Source: Planctomycetota bacterium | Lineage (GTDB): Bacteria; Planctomycetota; J058; JAJDCP01 | NCBI GenBank assembly: GCA_029260765.1 | Contig: JAJDCP010000133.1 | Location: 84,274-148,273, forward strand | DNA: 64,000 nucleotides | Reading direction: 5' to 3' | Shown here: in pieces, positions 44,080-53,204 of the stretch | How the letters are laid out: each line of letters starts with the position of its first letter | Position numbering within the stretch: position 1 is the first letter of the stretch | Position numbers and translations under genes: made by a program | The notes under the pieces: model-generated | Told to the model about the DNA's origin: nothing | Database searches by the model: none | What the model saw: the letters and a program-made list of their open reading frames with translations, nothing else

Positions 44080-44643
44080 GTGCCTGGGCTGGCAGACAAA
44101 GTCCTGGTTCTCAGCCGCGGTTGGCGTCCGATGGGCGTCGTACGCGCCCGGAAGGCGATCGGCCTCGTCGCGGTCAGCCATGCTGTCATCGTCTGCCCAC
44201 AGACGTATGGAACGTACTCGCTGCACGATTGGGCGGGGCTGCCCGCGCGTGGCAATGTGCCCCGTATCCAGGCTGTGCGTTTTTCGTTCGACCGTCCGGA
44301 GGTGATCGTGTTGTACCGGACGAACCGGCGCGCCCACCTGCCGATCCGCTTCAGCCGACGCTCGGTCTTCCAGCGCGACCGCTACACCTGCCAGTACTGT
44401 CTGAGGGTGTTGCGCCCCGAGGCGTTGACCATCGACCATGTCCTCCCCCGCAGTCGGGGAGGACGCACGAGTTGGGAGAATTGTGTCGCGGCCTGCGTAT
44501 CGTGCAACCTGGCCAAGGGAAGCAGTTCCCCGGGCGATAGGGTCCCCAAGTTGCGGCAGAGACCCCGGCAGCCGCATTGGACAGCGTTGCTCGAGAACCG
44601 CCCCAGCTGGGACAGTTTCCTGCGACGCGCTCGGTGCTCATGA
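44080..44643 (+). CDS. HNH endonuclease
   Basis: A 187-residue protein with a canonical HNH module: CQYCLRVLRP (first CxxC), then EALTIDHVLPRSRGGRTSWE (catalytic DH and the N of the motif), and CVSCNLAKGS (second CxxC zinc pair). The N-terminal part (VLVLSRGWRPMGVVRARKAI) is a family feature of stand-alone HNH proteins. GTG start with GGAGGAG. No phage or restriction neighbour is present, so it is probably a housekeeping or lone nuclease. Role unknown. Confidence 0.9.
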   Translation: MPGLADKVLVLSRGWRPMGVVRARKAIGLVAVSHAVIVCPQTYGTYSLHDWAGLPARGNVPRIQAVRFSFDRPEVIVLYRTNRRAHLPIRFSRRSVFQRDRYTCQYCLRVLRPEALTIDHVLPRSRGGRTSWENCVAACVSCNLAKGSSSPGDRVPKLRQRPRQPHWTALLENRPSWDSFLRRARCS

Positions 44644-44645
44644 AC

Positions 44646-44668
44646 CGGGCCGGGTCAAACCCGGCCCG
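44646..44668. terminator. Bidirectional GC hairpin between HNH gene and sucD
   Basis: Stem CGGGCCGGGT / ACCCGGCCCG with a CAA loop, in the convergent gap. No U-tract. Confidence 0.6.
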
Positions 44669-44722
44669 TAGCTTGCCACCATAGCCGATGGCTGCCTCAG
44701 CGGAGATGCACGACAGGGAATC

Positions 44723-45589
44723 TCAGCCGAGCACCTTCATCAGCGTGTTGCCGATGTCAGCAGGCGAATCGGCGACCGCCACGCCACATTCGCGGAAAGC
44801 CGCGACTTTCTCTGCCGCTGTGCCTTTGCCCCCGGCGATGATCGCCCCGGCGTGGCCCATGCGCTTGCCCTTCGGTGCCGTCTGGCCGGCGATGAACGCG
44901 ACCGTCGGCTTGGACATGTTGTCCTTGATCCAGCGCGCGGCCTCTTCTTCATCGCTGCCACCGATCTCGCCGATCACAATCACCGCATCGGTGCCGTCAT
45001 CCTTCTCGTACAGCTCCAGGCAGTCGATAAAGCCCATGCCCCGTACCGGATCTCCGCCGATGCCTACACAGGTCGACTGGCCCAGGCCCAGATTGGAGAC
45101 CTGCCACACCGCTTCGTAGGTCAGCGTTCCACTGCGAGAGATGATGCCAATTCGTCCCGGCTTGTGGATGTATCCCGGCATGATGCCGATCTTGGCCGCA
45201 CCGGGGGAAATCACTCCCGGGCAGTTCGGTCCGACCAGGCGCGCCTGGGTCTGTTTCAGGTATTGCTTGACCAACACCATGTCACGGACGGGGATCCCCT
45301 CGGTGATGCAGCAGATCAGCTCGACGCCGGCTGCTGCCGCTTCGATGATCGCGTCGGCCGCGAAGGGTGCGGGCACCATGATCATCGTCGCGTTGCAGCC
45401 CGTGGCCTCGCGGGCCTCTGCCACAGAGTCGAAGACCGGGAGCTTATTGTGGGTCTGACCACCCTTGCCCGGCACCACGCCACCGACGACGTTCGTACCG
45501 TATTCGCGGCATTTGCCCGTATGAAAGCTGCCCGCGCCGCCGGTAAGCCCTTGCGTGATCAGCCGGGTCTTGTTGTTCACCAGAATCAT
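44723..45589 (-). CDS. sucD: Succinate-CoA ligase subunit alpha
   Basis: A 288-residue ADP/GDP-forming succinyl-CoA synthetase alpha subunit that makes succinate and ATP/GTP from succinyl-CoA. The CoA-binding N-terminus reads QGLTGGAGSFHTGKCREYGT, and the phosphorylated active-site His is in GHAGAIIAGGKGTAAEKV, with GIGGDPVRGMGFIDCLELYE in between. It starts 10 bases after the sucC stop, forming the usual sucCD operon. The N-terminal IMVNNKTRL-type start (ILVNNKTRLITQGLTG) is exact for the family. Confidence 0.97.
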   Translation of the reverse strand: MILVNNKTRLITQGLTGGAGSFHTGKCREYGTNVVGGVVPGKGGQTHNKLPVFDSVAEAREATGCNATMIMVPAPFAADAIIEAAAAGVELICCITEGIPVRDMVLVKQYLKQTQARLVGPNCPGVISPGAAKIGIMPGYIHKPGRIGIISRSGTLTYEAVWQVSNLGLGQSTCVGIGGDPVRGMGFIDCLELYEKDDGTDAVIVIGEIGGSDEEEAARWIKDNMSKPTVAFIAGQTAPKGKRMGHAGAIIAGGKGTAAEKVAAFRECGVAVADSPADIGNTLMKVLG

Positions 45590-45599
45590 GGTCTGCTCC

Positions 45600-46766
45600 T
45601 TACTCGCCCTTGGCAGCGGCGACGACTTTCTCGGCTGCGTCGGTCATGTCGTTGGCGCGGATGATGTTGAGACCCGACTCTGCCAGCAGCGCGCGGCCCT
45701 GCTTGACATTCGTCCCTTCCAGGCGAACCACCAACGGCACGCCCACACCGAGCTCGCGCGCGGCTTCGATCACACCAAGAGCGATGACATCACACTTCAT
45801 GATGCCGCCGAAGATGTTGACCAGGATCGCCTTGACGTTGGGATCGCCCAGGATGATGCGGAACGCAGCCGCCACCTTTTCCTGGTTCGCCCCGCCCCCG
45901 ACATCGAGGAAGTTGGCCGGCGAAGAGCCGTGCAGCTTGATGATGTCCATCGTCGACATCGCCAGGCCAGCCCCGTTGACCATACATCCGATCGTGCCGT
46001 CAAGACTGATGTACGAGAGGCCGTACTTCTTGGCTTCGACCTCTTTGGGGTCCTCTTCGCTCAGGTCGCGGTAGGCTGCGATGTTCTTGTGGCGGTACAG
46101 GGCGTTGTCATCGACGTTGAACTTGGCGTCGAGTGCCAGGACGCCCCCTTCTTCGGTCACAATCAGCGGGTTGATTTCGACCAGGCTGGCGTCAGTTTCG
46201 ACACACAGACGGGCCAGCTTGATGAAGATGCCGCTGGCCTCTTTGAGACTCCGCCCGCTCAGGCCGAGAGCCTTGGCTAGACGACGCGCCTGGAAAGGCC
46301 GCAGACCATAGCGGGCATCGATGGCCTCTTTGAGGATCTTCTCGGGAGTGTTGGCCGCCACCTCTTCGATGTCGACGCCCCCTTCGGAGCTCGCCATCAG
46401 CACGGGCATGCCGATATTTCGATCGAGCACGACGCCCGCGTACAGCTCAGTGGCGATGGCCAGCCCCTGCTCGACCAACACCTTGCTGACGGTCTTGCCC
46501 TCGGGGCCGGTCTGGTGCGTCACCAGCTGCATGCCCAGGATCTGGGAGGCAACCGTCCGCACCTCGGACTTGTCTTTGACGACCTTGACGCCGCCGCCTT
46601 TTCCGCGTCCACCCGCGTGGATCTGCGCTTTGACGACCGCGACACTGCTTTCAAAAGAGTCGGCGATCTGCTGGGCCTCTTCGGGGGTGCTCGCCACTTT
46701 GCCTTGCGGCGTGGGAATCCCGAATTGGTTCAAGAGCTCCTTGGCCTGGTATTCGTGAATGTTCAA
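45600..46766 (-). CDS. sucC: Succinate-CoA ligase subunit beta
   Basis: A 388-residue ATP-grasp beta subunit, partner of SucD. The N-terminus NIHEYQAKELLNQFGIPTPQ is diagnostic and sets the TTG at 46766 (SD GGGAGGG) as the start. Also seen are KAQIHAGGRGKGGGVKV, EINPLIVTEEGGVLALDAKF and the C-terminal VNIFGGIMKCDVIALGVIEA. The upstream promoter is the clearest in the window, and its leader contains a stem-loop. The length is normal for bacteria. Confidence 0.97.
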   Translation of the reverse strand: MNIHEYQAKELLNQFGIPTPQGKVASTPEEAQQIADSFESSVAVVKAQIHAGGRGKGGGVKVVKDKSEVRTVASQILGMQLVTHQTGPEGKTVSKVLVEQGLAIATELYAGVVLDRNIGMPVLMASSEGGVDIEEVAANTPEKILKEAIDARYGLRPFQARRLAKALGLSGRSLKEASGIFIKLARLCVETDASLVEINPLIVTEEGGVLALDAKFNVDDNALYRHKNIAAYRDLSEEDPKEVEAKKYGLSYISLDGTIGCMVNGAGLAMSTMDIIKLHGSSPANFLDVGGGANQEKVAAAFRIILGDPNVKAILVNIFGGIMKCDVIALGVIEAARELGVGVPLVVRLEGTNVKQGRALLAESGLNIIRANDMTDAAEKVVAAAKGE

Positions 46767-46836
46767 AACATCCCTCCCCGTGGTTCGGAGGATAGGGGCC
46801 GCGCTGGGTGCCGACCCAAACATCAAAGGAGTGGGC

Positions 46837-46858
46837 GCGCACCCTGGTGAGGGTGCGC
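46837..46858 (-). promoter_or_regulatory. Stem-loop in sucCD leader
   Basis: Stem GCGCACCCT / AGGGTGCGC with a four-base loop (9 bp), between the promoter and the sucC ribosome site. It could stabilise the mRNA or attenuate it. Confidence 0.6.
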
Positions 46859-46877
46859 TACAGAGTTAAGAGGCCGA

Positions 46878-46906
46878 ATTATAGGGACTGAGGTACGGCC
46901 CGTCAA
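46878..46906 (-). promoter_or_regulatory. Strong sigma70 promoter of sucCD
   Basis: On the minus strand: TTGACG (46906-46901), 17-bp spacer, TATAAT (46883-46878). Leader of about 105 bases to TTG 46766. Confidence 0.8.
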
Positions 46907-46956
46907 TCAGCACTCGGCGGCGCAGGCTGGGGCCGACCGGCCCCCGATCCGCTGCC

Positions 46957-47433
46957 TCAGCCGCCTGCCTTGGCCGCGATGCCTTTGAGGCGGTAGGTCC
47001 CACCGAAGCGTCGTTCAGCAACTGCCGCCTCGACTTCAGCGTAGCCATGCCACATCGTGAGGTTGATGCTGATGGCGTTGCCCTCGGCATCGCAGAAGCT
47101 GAGAGTCTTCTCGAGGTCGGCGTCCACGAAAGGACTCGACGCTCGCACACTGCTGATCTCTACGGTTTTGATCTGATTCCAGGCGAGTCGGCGCGTCGTG
47201 AAGGCGCTCTTCAACCGCACCCCCATCTTGTCGACCAGCAGGTTGCTGCTCAGGTGGGTCACGGTCAGCAGCGCAAAGCCGAACGAGAGCAGGCCCAGAA
47301 TCCCCGCGAGCTGAGGCAAACCGTCGCGGTAGAAGGCAGCGGCCCCACAAGCCAAGCCGACACAGAGCGCGACCGGGCCCAGTGCGCCTCGCAGCGCAAA
47401 GAACTTCGGACGCGCGCTGACAGGCTCGATCAC
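46957..47433 (-). CDS. Membrane protein with PH-like domain
   Basis: A 158-residue protein with two adjacent helices (LGPVALCVGLACGAAAFY and LAGILGLLSFGFALLTVTHL) and a small C-terminal beta domain. Its RRLAWNQIKTVEISSVRASS resembles bacterial PH (bPH2/YdbT-like) domains. GTG 47433 overlaps the stop of the upstream membrane protein by four bases, so the two are coupled. Function unknown. Confidence 0.72.
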   Translation of the reverse strand: MIEPVSARPKFFALRGALGPVALCVGLACGAAAFYRDGLPQLAGILGLLSFGFALLTVTHLSSNLLVDKMGVRLKSAFTTRRLAWNQIKTVEISSVRASSPFVDADLEKTLSFCDAEGNAISINLTMWHGYAEVEAAVAERRFGGTYRLKGIAAKAGG

Positions 47434-48182
47434 GAGATGCCCTGGTTTGAGTTATTCTGCGAGTGCTTGTGGTCAACCGTCACCGAGAGGCTACTGAGCA
47501 GCTTCATGATGCGTTCTTCGACCGTATTGATTCTCACGACATTGTCGAGCACGATCGGACGGTCGGCCCCTGGAGGGAAGATCACCAGGCGGCCTGACAG
47601 CAACAGCATGTATTCGAGCACGTCGGTGATCTCTTTGGTCACCTGGGTGCCCGGCGCCGGATAACGCTTGACGTCACCGAGGAAGCCGTGCTTGTGCAGA
47701 ATCTCATTGGGCCGGAATTCCCAATAATCGAAGCGCGAATCGATGAAGACGCCGATATAGATGAATAAATGGATCGCGAAAATCACATAGAAGAAGTGAC
47801 TGTTCGCCTGGGGCTTCAGGTACTTATAGAATTTTCCGAGGGTCTCGAAGATACCGTAATGCTGATTGAGCAATATTAACGATAAGGTCAGAGCAAACAG
47901 GAACAAGACGATCGCAATGGTCGAGAAGCGGTTGAACTCGAACGCGATGGTCAACAGGTTGAGCGCGAAGATCGCGAAGAAGATGATGGCGATCGTGCTG
48001 ACCCAGGTCTCATCCATCTTGAACTTGTCCATACCCAACAAGATCGCGGCGACCAGCGAGAACAGCATGGTCGGGTACAAGAAGACGATCTTCGGGTAGG
48101 GCCGGACGATGATGTGCTTGGGCGCATGCTTGTGAGGCTTCGAGCTGGCTGCGGGTTTCGGAGGGGGAGCCGGATCGCTCAT
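47430..48182 (-). CDS. Multi-pass membrane protein coupled to PH-like protein
   Basis: A 250-residue protein with a Pro/Lys-rich cytoplasmic N-terminus (PPPKPAASSKPHKHAPKH). About four helices follow (VFLYPTMLFSLVAAILLGMD, VSTIAIIFFAIFALNLLTIA, FSTIAIVLFLFALTLSLILL, HFFYVIFAIHLFIYIGVFID). A C-terminal ~85-residue soluble domain contains DYWEFRPNEILHKHGFLGDV and VVRINTVEERIMKLLSSLSV, again PH-like. ATG 48182 has AGGAG. It is AT-richer than its neighbours. The two-gene operon may make a membrane complex; its role is unknown. Confidence 0.75.
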   Translation of the reverse strand: MSDPAPPPKPAASSKPHKHAPKHIIVRPYPKIVFLYPTMLFSLVAAILLGMDKFKMDETWVSTIAIIFFAIFALNLLTIAFEFNRFSTIAIVLFLFALTLSLILLNQHYGIFETLGKFYKYLKPQANSHFFYVIFAIHLFIYIGVFIDSRFDYWEFRPNEILHKHGFLGDVKRYPAPGTQVTKEITDVLEYMLLLSGRLVIFPPGADRPIVLDNVVRINTVEERIMKLLSSLSVTVDHKHSQNNSNQGIS

Positions 48183-48405
48183 GCTGATCTCCTGCGAGAG
48201 CTGGGGAGGCGGGGGGCCTGAGGAACCTGTCGCTGCCCGTGAGGGCAGACCACAATTCTCGACGATACCGCGGCATGTCTCCTCGCGTCAACCCCGCATT
48301 CTCCATCTCTGGAACGGGATCGTAGTCCGCGCGTGCCCGCCTGCCATCGCCGCTTCGCAAGGTCCACGCGGGCGTGGAACCGGTCGGAGCGGCCGTAGCT
48401 CTAGC

Positions 48406-48433
48406 TTGCCCCTGCAAAGGACTGGCCTATAAT
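48406..48433 (+). promoter_or_regulatory. Promoter for FHA-GAF-PP2C gene
   Basis: TTGCCC at 48406-48411, 16-bp spacer and a perfect TATAAT at 48428-48433, 30 bases before ATG 48463. Confidence 0.6.
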
Positions 48434-48462
48434 GGAGAGTCTTTCACAACTCGGGAACAAGC

Positions 48463-50250
48463 ATGCCGCGTTTGATCGTGATCGACGGGCCCAAGGCCGG
48501 CGAATCCTATTCCCTCGAACCCGAGAACTACCTCGGGGTCAACGGTGTGGAGCTCGAGTTCTCGTACTCGGGAGACATCAACAAGCCGCTCGCCATGGTC
48601 GTCCGTGGCCGTGATGGCTTCGAGCTCGTCAGCCTCGCCGAGAGCGAAGAGGTGTTGGTCAACGGCGAAGCGGTGATGCGTGCCCGGGTCAATCACGGCG
48701 ACATGATCGCGATCGCCGACGCCGTTTTGATCTTCGATACCGACGAGTCCGAAGATTCACACAGCATGCCTCCGGTGGGCGCCACATCAACCAATCTGCA
48801 GAAGATCGACACACCCCCTAGCGGTGCCTGGACCTCAGTCTCTCTGACCAGCCTGGAGCAGGTCGAGCACACTCCCTCAGATCTGATCTTGCAGACGGGC
48901 GATTTCAACCGCGGCACCGAATCGCACATCGAATACCGCATCAAGCCCACAGAAGACGCTTCGGGCGTTCCCCAGCTGCTGTCGAACGCCGAGCGTGACC
49001 TGGCGACGCTGCTCAAGATCGCCAACACGGTCGCCAACGCCCTCGATCTTCCTGCCTTGTTGCGGCGGATTCTCGACATCATCTTCGAGGTGCTGCCGGT
49101 CGACCGCGGCGCGATTCTACTATTCGAGAAGAAGCGCCGTAAGTTGAAGACGATGGCCTCCAAGAGCCGTGTCGGCGAAGACCGGGTGCTGGTCTCCAAA
49201 ACGATCGCCAAGGAAGTGTTGCGTAAACGCGAGGCCATCCTGAGCCTCGATGCCATGTCCGACACCCGCTTCTCGACGCATTCCTCAGTGCATGAACAGA
49301 ACATACGTGCGGCCATGTGCGCACCTCTGCTGCGCAAAGACAAGATCATGGGGCTGATCCATGTCGACAGCTACACGCAGCCCAAGGCCTTCTCCCGCAG
49401 CGACCTGGCCCTGCTGACAGGCATCGCACAGCAGGCATCCATCGCGATCGAGAACTCTCGCTTGTATCGAGAGGTGGGCGAGCGCGAGCGCTACAAGTAC
49501 GAGATTTCGCTGGCCACGACCATCCAGCGTGAGTTGCTGCCGCGGCGTCTGCCGAGCTCCAAGAAGATCAGCGTCTACGGCAAGATGGTGCCCGCCAAGG
49601 AAGTCGGCGGTGACTATTTCGACTTCATCGACCACGAGACCGGGCGCTCGGTCTACATCTGCGTCGGCGATGTGTCCGGCAAGGGTGTGCCGGCGGGTTT
49701 GATCATGGTGATGGCGCGCAGCTATCTGCGTCCGCTGACTTTGTTGTCCACCTCGCCGCGACGCGTGCTCTCCCAGACAAACCGCTTCATCCACGCTGAC
49801 ACCCGGCGCGAGATGTTCATGTCGGCCATCCTGCTGCACTGGGACGACGAGACGGAGAAAATGGTCTACAGCGGCGCAGGCCATGAGTACTTCATCCACT
49901 ACAAGAGCCACCAGCGCAAAGCTGAAGTGATCCGCGCCGGAGGCATAGCGCTCGGACTGTTGAAAGAATCCGAGAACTTCTTCCAGGACACGACTCTTGA
50001 CTGGAACCCCGGCGATGCACTCGTCCTGTACACCGACGGCCTGATCGAAGCCTGCACATCGGTGGGCGAGCCATTCGGCATCGACCGGCTGCTGAAGACG
50101 GTCGTCGAGCACGGGGAAAAGCAGGCCAAAGAGCTCCTGGAAGGCATCGTCGGAACCGTGCGCTCGTTCATCGGCAACCGGCCACAAAAAGACGACATGT
50201 CCGTCGTGACGGTCAAGCTTCACGATTCGCTGCGTCTGAGTGGGTCTTGA
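48463..50250 (+). CDS. FHA-GAF-SpoIIE-type protein phosphatase (PP2C)
   Basis: A 595-residue signalling phosphatase. Residues 1-95 look like a degenerate FHA domain (LIVIDGPKAGESYSLEPENY, then VLVNGEAVMRARVNHGDMIA). Residues ~195-345 are a GAF sensor (LPALLRRILDIIFEVLPVDR, then AAMCAPLLRKDKIMGLIHVD), and ~360-590 are a PPM/SpoIIE-RsbU catalytic domain with EVGGDYFDFI, CVGDVSGKGVPAGLIMVMAR and VLYTDGLIEA carrying the metal-binding aspartates. It should dephosphorylate anti-sigma-antagonist-like or kinase targets. It overlaps the downstream lipoprotein gene by four bases (TTGA). Confidence 0.9.
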   Translation: MPRLIVIDGPKAGESYSLEPENYLGVNGVELEFSYSGDINKPLAMVVRGRDGFELVSLAESEEVLVNGEAVMRARVNHGDMIAIADAVLIFDTDESEDSHSMPPVGATSTNLQKIDTPPSGAWTSVSLTSLEQVEHTPSDLILQTGDFNRGTESHIEYRIKPTEDASGVPQLLSNAERDLATLLKIANTVANALDLPALLRRILDIIFEVLPVDRGAILLFEKKRRKLKTMASKSRVGEDRVLVSKTIAKEVLRKREAILSLDAMSDTRFSTHSSVHEQNIRAAMCAPLLRKDKIMGLIHVDSYTQPKAFSRSDLALLTGIAQQASIAIENSRLYREVGERERYKYEISLATTIQRELLPRRLPSSKKISVYGKMVPAKEVGGDYFDFIDHETGRSVYICVGDVSGKGVPAGLIMVMARSYLRPLTLLSTSPRRVLSQTNRFIHADTRREMFMSAILLHWDDETEKMVYSGAGHEYFIHYKSHQRKAEVIRAGGIALGLLKESENFFQDTTLDWNPGDALVLYTDGLIEACTSVGEPFGIDRLLKTVVEHGEKQAKELLEGIVGTVRSFIGNRPQKDDMSVVTVKLHDSLRLSGS

Positions 50251-51296
50251 GCACCTTCCGCAGCGCGGGAGCCCTGACCGGGCTACTGATTGCCGGGGTA
50301 CTCGTCGTCGGCCTGATCGGCTGCAACCCTCTGCCGGTGCCTGAGATACTGCGCGAGCGTCTGCACGACGAATGGCACGTATTCCATACCCCCGAGGGGA
50401 TCTTCAAGCTGCGGGCCGACGGCAGCGAGCGTGTCTCGATTCTGGGCATCGAGGGCGAGGGAGACACGGTGTCCGTCGGCCTCTGGCCTGCGTTGCATCC
50501 GGGAGGTGAGACGCTGGCCTGTGTGTGGGCTGAAGGTGTAGACCGGCGCTGGCTCGAGCGGGACGTCTTCAGCGCGACGCGTCTCAGCCTGCGGCTCGTG
50601 TGGGAGGGGGGCCAGCGCGAGATCCTCAGCGCCCGCTCACCGATCCCCATGTTCGCCGATTCGTTGGAATTCGCCCGCTCAGATCCGCGCAGCTGGAGGT
50701 TCCGCAGCGATCAGCTGAACGGGCTGGCCTTCTCGCACGACGGGAAGCTGGCCTGCATCGAGCGCACGCTGCTCGACGGCGACCTGGTGGTCGTGGTGCG
50801 CAATCCCTCGGCGGGACGCGAAGCCGACATCGTCGAGTTCGGCTCGGGGCCACGCAAGGCGCGCTTGTCGGCCTGGCGCGGCTTGTCCTTCGACTCCGAC
50901 GGCCACACCCTGTTTGTGCCGGGTGACGAATACCGGCTGCAATTGCTCGACACCAGCAGCGAGACGCCCCAGCCTCGGATCATCGGCTACGGCCTCGAGG
51001 CCACCGGCTCGGTCAACGACGACGTGGCGATGGTGGCCGTGGTGGCCGAGTCGGTCGGCATGCCCCACGGCGGTGCGATCCAGATCACCAATGCCGAGCG
51101 CGACCGCGCGCTGAGCTACCGGATCTTGATTCGGGACGCCCTGGGGATCTCGCATCTACGCTGGAACGCCGATGGCGGTGTGCTCCTGTTCGAGGCCCAT
51201 CGGGCCCACAGCTTGATGCGTGGCGTGCGCAGCCGCCAACTGTACGCGCTCGACTTGCAGAGCGGGCAGCATTACCACCTGGCGGACCTGGAGTAG
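50247..51296 (+). CDS. Lipoprotein with WD40/TolB-like beta-propeller
   Basis: A 349-residue lipoprotein: TTG start (TTGA overlap with the phosphatase stop), signal LLIAGVLVVGLIGC with lipobox Cys near residue 26. Short repeats such as LNGLAFSHDGKLACIERTLL, GLSFDSDGHTLFVPGDEYRL and HLRWNADGGVLLFEAH look like blades of a beta-propeller (TolB/WD40-like). It is co-transcribed with the PP2C gene, so it may be linked to envelope sensing. Precise function not recognised. Confidence 0.78.
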   Translation: MSTFRSAGALTGLLIAGVLVVGLIGCNPLPVPEILRERLHDEWHVFHTPEGIFKLRADGSERVSILGIEGEGDTVSVGLWPALHPGGETLACVWAEGVDRRWLERDVFSATRLSLRLVWEGGQREILSARSPIPMFADSLEFARSDPRSWRFRSDQLNGLAFSHDGKLACIERTLLDGDLVVVVRNPSAGREADIVEFGSGPRKARLSAWRGLSFDSDGHTLFVPGDEYRLQLLDTSSETPQPRIIGYGLEATGSVNDDVAMVAVVAESVGMPHGGAIQITNAERDRALSYRILIRDALGISHLRWNADGGVLLFEAHRAHSLMRGVRSRQLYALDLQSGQHYHLADLE

Positions 51297-51304
51297 TGCC
51301 CCTC

Positions 51305-53077
51305 TCAGCTGCCCAGCAATGACTGGATCAGCGTCGAGCCCAGCACGAAGAACAGCACCACCGCGGCCAGCAGCAACACCAACAGGGCCCGCTGCGACCA
51401 GACCTTTCTGCTCTGCTCACGGTTGGCTCGGACACCCAGCAGGAACATCGCCGACGCGGCCCCCAGCACGATCAACACCAGGTTGGTGACGAACAGCTTG
51501 ATCGCCTCCTGGGTACCCTCGAAGCGCCCGAAAGCCATCAGGAGGCCCGCCGTCGCGATCGGCGGAACCAGGGCCGCCGCGATGGCGACTCCAGGCAATG
51601 AGCTCGAGAGCCCCGAGCGGGCATTCGCGTACGCCGCCGCAAAGCCTGAAATCAACGCCACCATCAAGTCGAGCACACTGGGATGGACGCGCGCGTCGAG
51701 CTGCTCGATCAACCTGGGAAGCTCGCCCGGCGCGTTGATTGCCTCCAGGTCCAGCACACTGAAACCGAGCACCCGTGCCACCCCCCCGGCGCACAGGCCG
51801 ATACTCAGGGCGAGTAGGAAACCGAAGAAGATCGAGCGCGCGGAGTCTCGCGCCAGGAACGGGTTGCCCTGCACGATCCCCAATCCCGCGCCGATCATCG
51901 GGGTCATCAAGGGGGCGACCAGCATCGCCCCGATCACGACCGCGGCCGAATTCTGCAGCAGACCCAGAGCTGCGATGGCGGTCGCGAGCCCGGTCAATGT
52001 GTAGAAATCGAAGTTGCCGCGGGAGCCGTCCTGCAGGCGCGTGAACAGATCGATCCGCTCTTCTCTATTGAGCTGCGGCACGCGCCGGCCCACCCAGTTC
52101 TCGAAGGCCTTGCGCAGGCGCATCCGCAAGGGCTGGCCACGGCGCACCATCGCGACGGTCGTGCCTTCGGGCCGGGTCATCAACCTCTCGGGTACCGTTC
52201 CGAACAGGATACGCCGCAAGGGACCGCGCTCGGAGGCACCGAGGATCAACAGGTCGAAACCCTCTTCGGCGACATTACTGATGCCGTCAAAAGGGTTGTC
52301 CGCCAGCTTGACACGGGGAACGATCAGCTCGTCCATCGGATCAATACCTGCCGCACGCATCGATGCCTCGATGATGCGGATGCCCACATCGATCGCATTC
52401 TCGCCGATGTCCGGCTCGATATAGACCGCCGCCACGTGCGCATCGTTCTTGGCTGTGGTCTGTGCGGCGGCGACCGCGCTCGCGGAGGTCGCAGCAGGCT
52501 TGTCAGGCGTCCCGTCGCTCCCTTCCGGGCTCTCGGCAGGCGCCGCTACCGCCTCGGCCTCCAGCGGGTTGTCCGCCCATCGCGGCGGCGTGGTCAACAT
52601 GCCCCGCCCCAGCCGCAGAGCCGACCGCGCGTGCGGCCCGCCTCCGACCGGAACCAGGATGCGGCGGCAGCGCTGGCCGCTTTCGCTGCCCGGACGCAGC
52701 AGCACCACCTGGCTATGGACACGCTCGAGCAGATTCTTGCGCCATCTCTCCCGTGACTGTCCGGCGCCGGACTTGCACAGAATCAGCTGGCGGGCGCCGT
52801 GCTGCCGCATCCACGCCCGCACCGCGGTGTCGTAGCGCTTGTGTCGCTGGAAGAAGAGCCGGAACACGACCCCGGATTCTTCCCCAGCAGTCTTGATCTC
52901 CGCCGCGAAGCCTTCCACCTCAGCGTCGGCGGCGATCTCCACCGCATCCTCAGGGGTTTTGGTGCGCTGCAAGGCCAGCACACACAATGGAAAACCCCGT
53001 GCTGCGGCGAAGCGCGAGCTCCAGCGCAAGAAGGGCACGATGTCGGATTCTCCGGTCACCACCGCCAGCGTCGTCAT
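51305..53077 (-). CDS. Universal stress protein domain fused to DUF389 membrane protein
   Basis: A 590-residue protein. The N-terminal ~130 residues (LAVVTGESDIVPFLRWSSRF) look like a Usp/UspA-type nucleotide-binding fold, with a second Usp-like segment (RILVPVGGGPHARSALRLGR) at ~140-310. Its ILGASERGPLRRILFGTVPE is a typical Usp ending. The C-terminal ~250 residues are the DUF389 membrane domain: AVVIGAMLVAPLMTPMIGAG, DLMVALISGFAAAYANARSG, LPGVAIAAALVPPIATAGLL. Usp-DUF389 fusions are known in bacteria but not functionally defined. ATG 53077 has GAGGA upstream. Confidence 0.85.
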   Translation of the reverse strand: MTTLAVVTGESDIVPFLRWSSRFAAARGFPLCVLALQRTKTPEDAVEIAADAEVEGFAAEIKTAGEESGVVFRLFFQRHKRYDTAVRAWMRQHGARQLILCKSGAGQSRERWRKNLLERVHSQVVLLRPGSESGQRCRRILVPVGGGPHARSALRLGRGMLTTPPRWADNPLEAEAVAAPAESPEGSDGTPDKPAATSASAVAAAQTTAKNDAHVAAVYIEPDIGENAIDVGIRIIEASMRAAGIDPMDELIVPRVKLADNPFDGISNVAEEGFDLLILGASERGPLRRILFGTVPERLMTRPEGTTVAMVRRGQPLRMRLRKAFENWVGRRVPQLNREERIDLFTRLQDGSRGNFDFYTLTGLATAIAALGLLQNSAAVVIGAMLVAPLMTPMIGAGLGIVQGNPFLARDSARSIFFGFLLALSIGLCAGGVARVLGFSVLDLEAINAPGELPRLIEQLDARVHPSVLDLMVALISGFAAAYANARSGLSSSLPGVAIAAALVPPIATAGLLMAFGRFEGTQEAIKLFVTNLVLIVLGAASAMFLLGVRANREQSRKVWSQRALLVLLLAAVVLFFVLGSTLIQSLLGS

Positions 53078-53204
53078 GCCGGATCCTCAGTCTTGGAATG
53101 CCAGAACATACCAACCCAGGGGGTGTTCGCGAAAGCTCGACTCAGCAGCCTACTGGACCGGCTCCTTCGGGGCGGTACAATCGAGGCAGAAGAGGACCCC
53201 CGCG

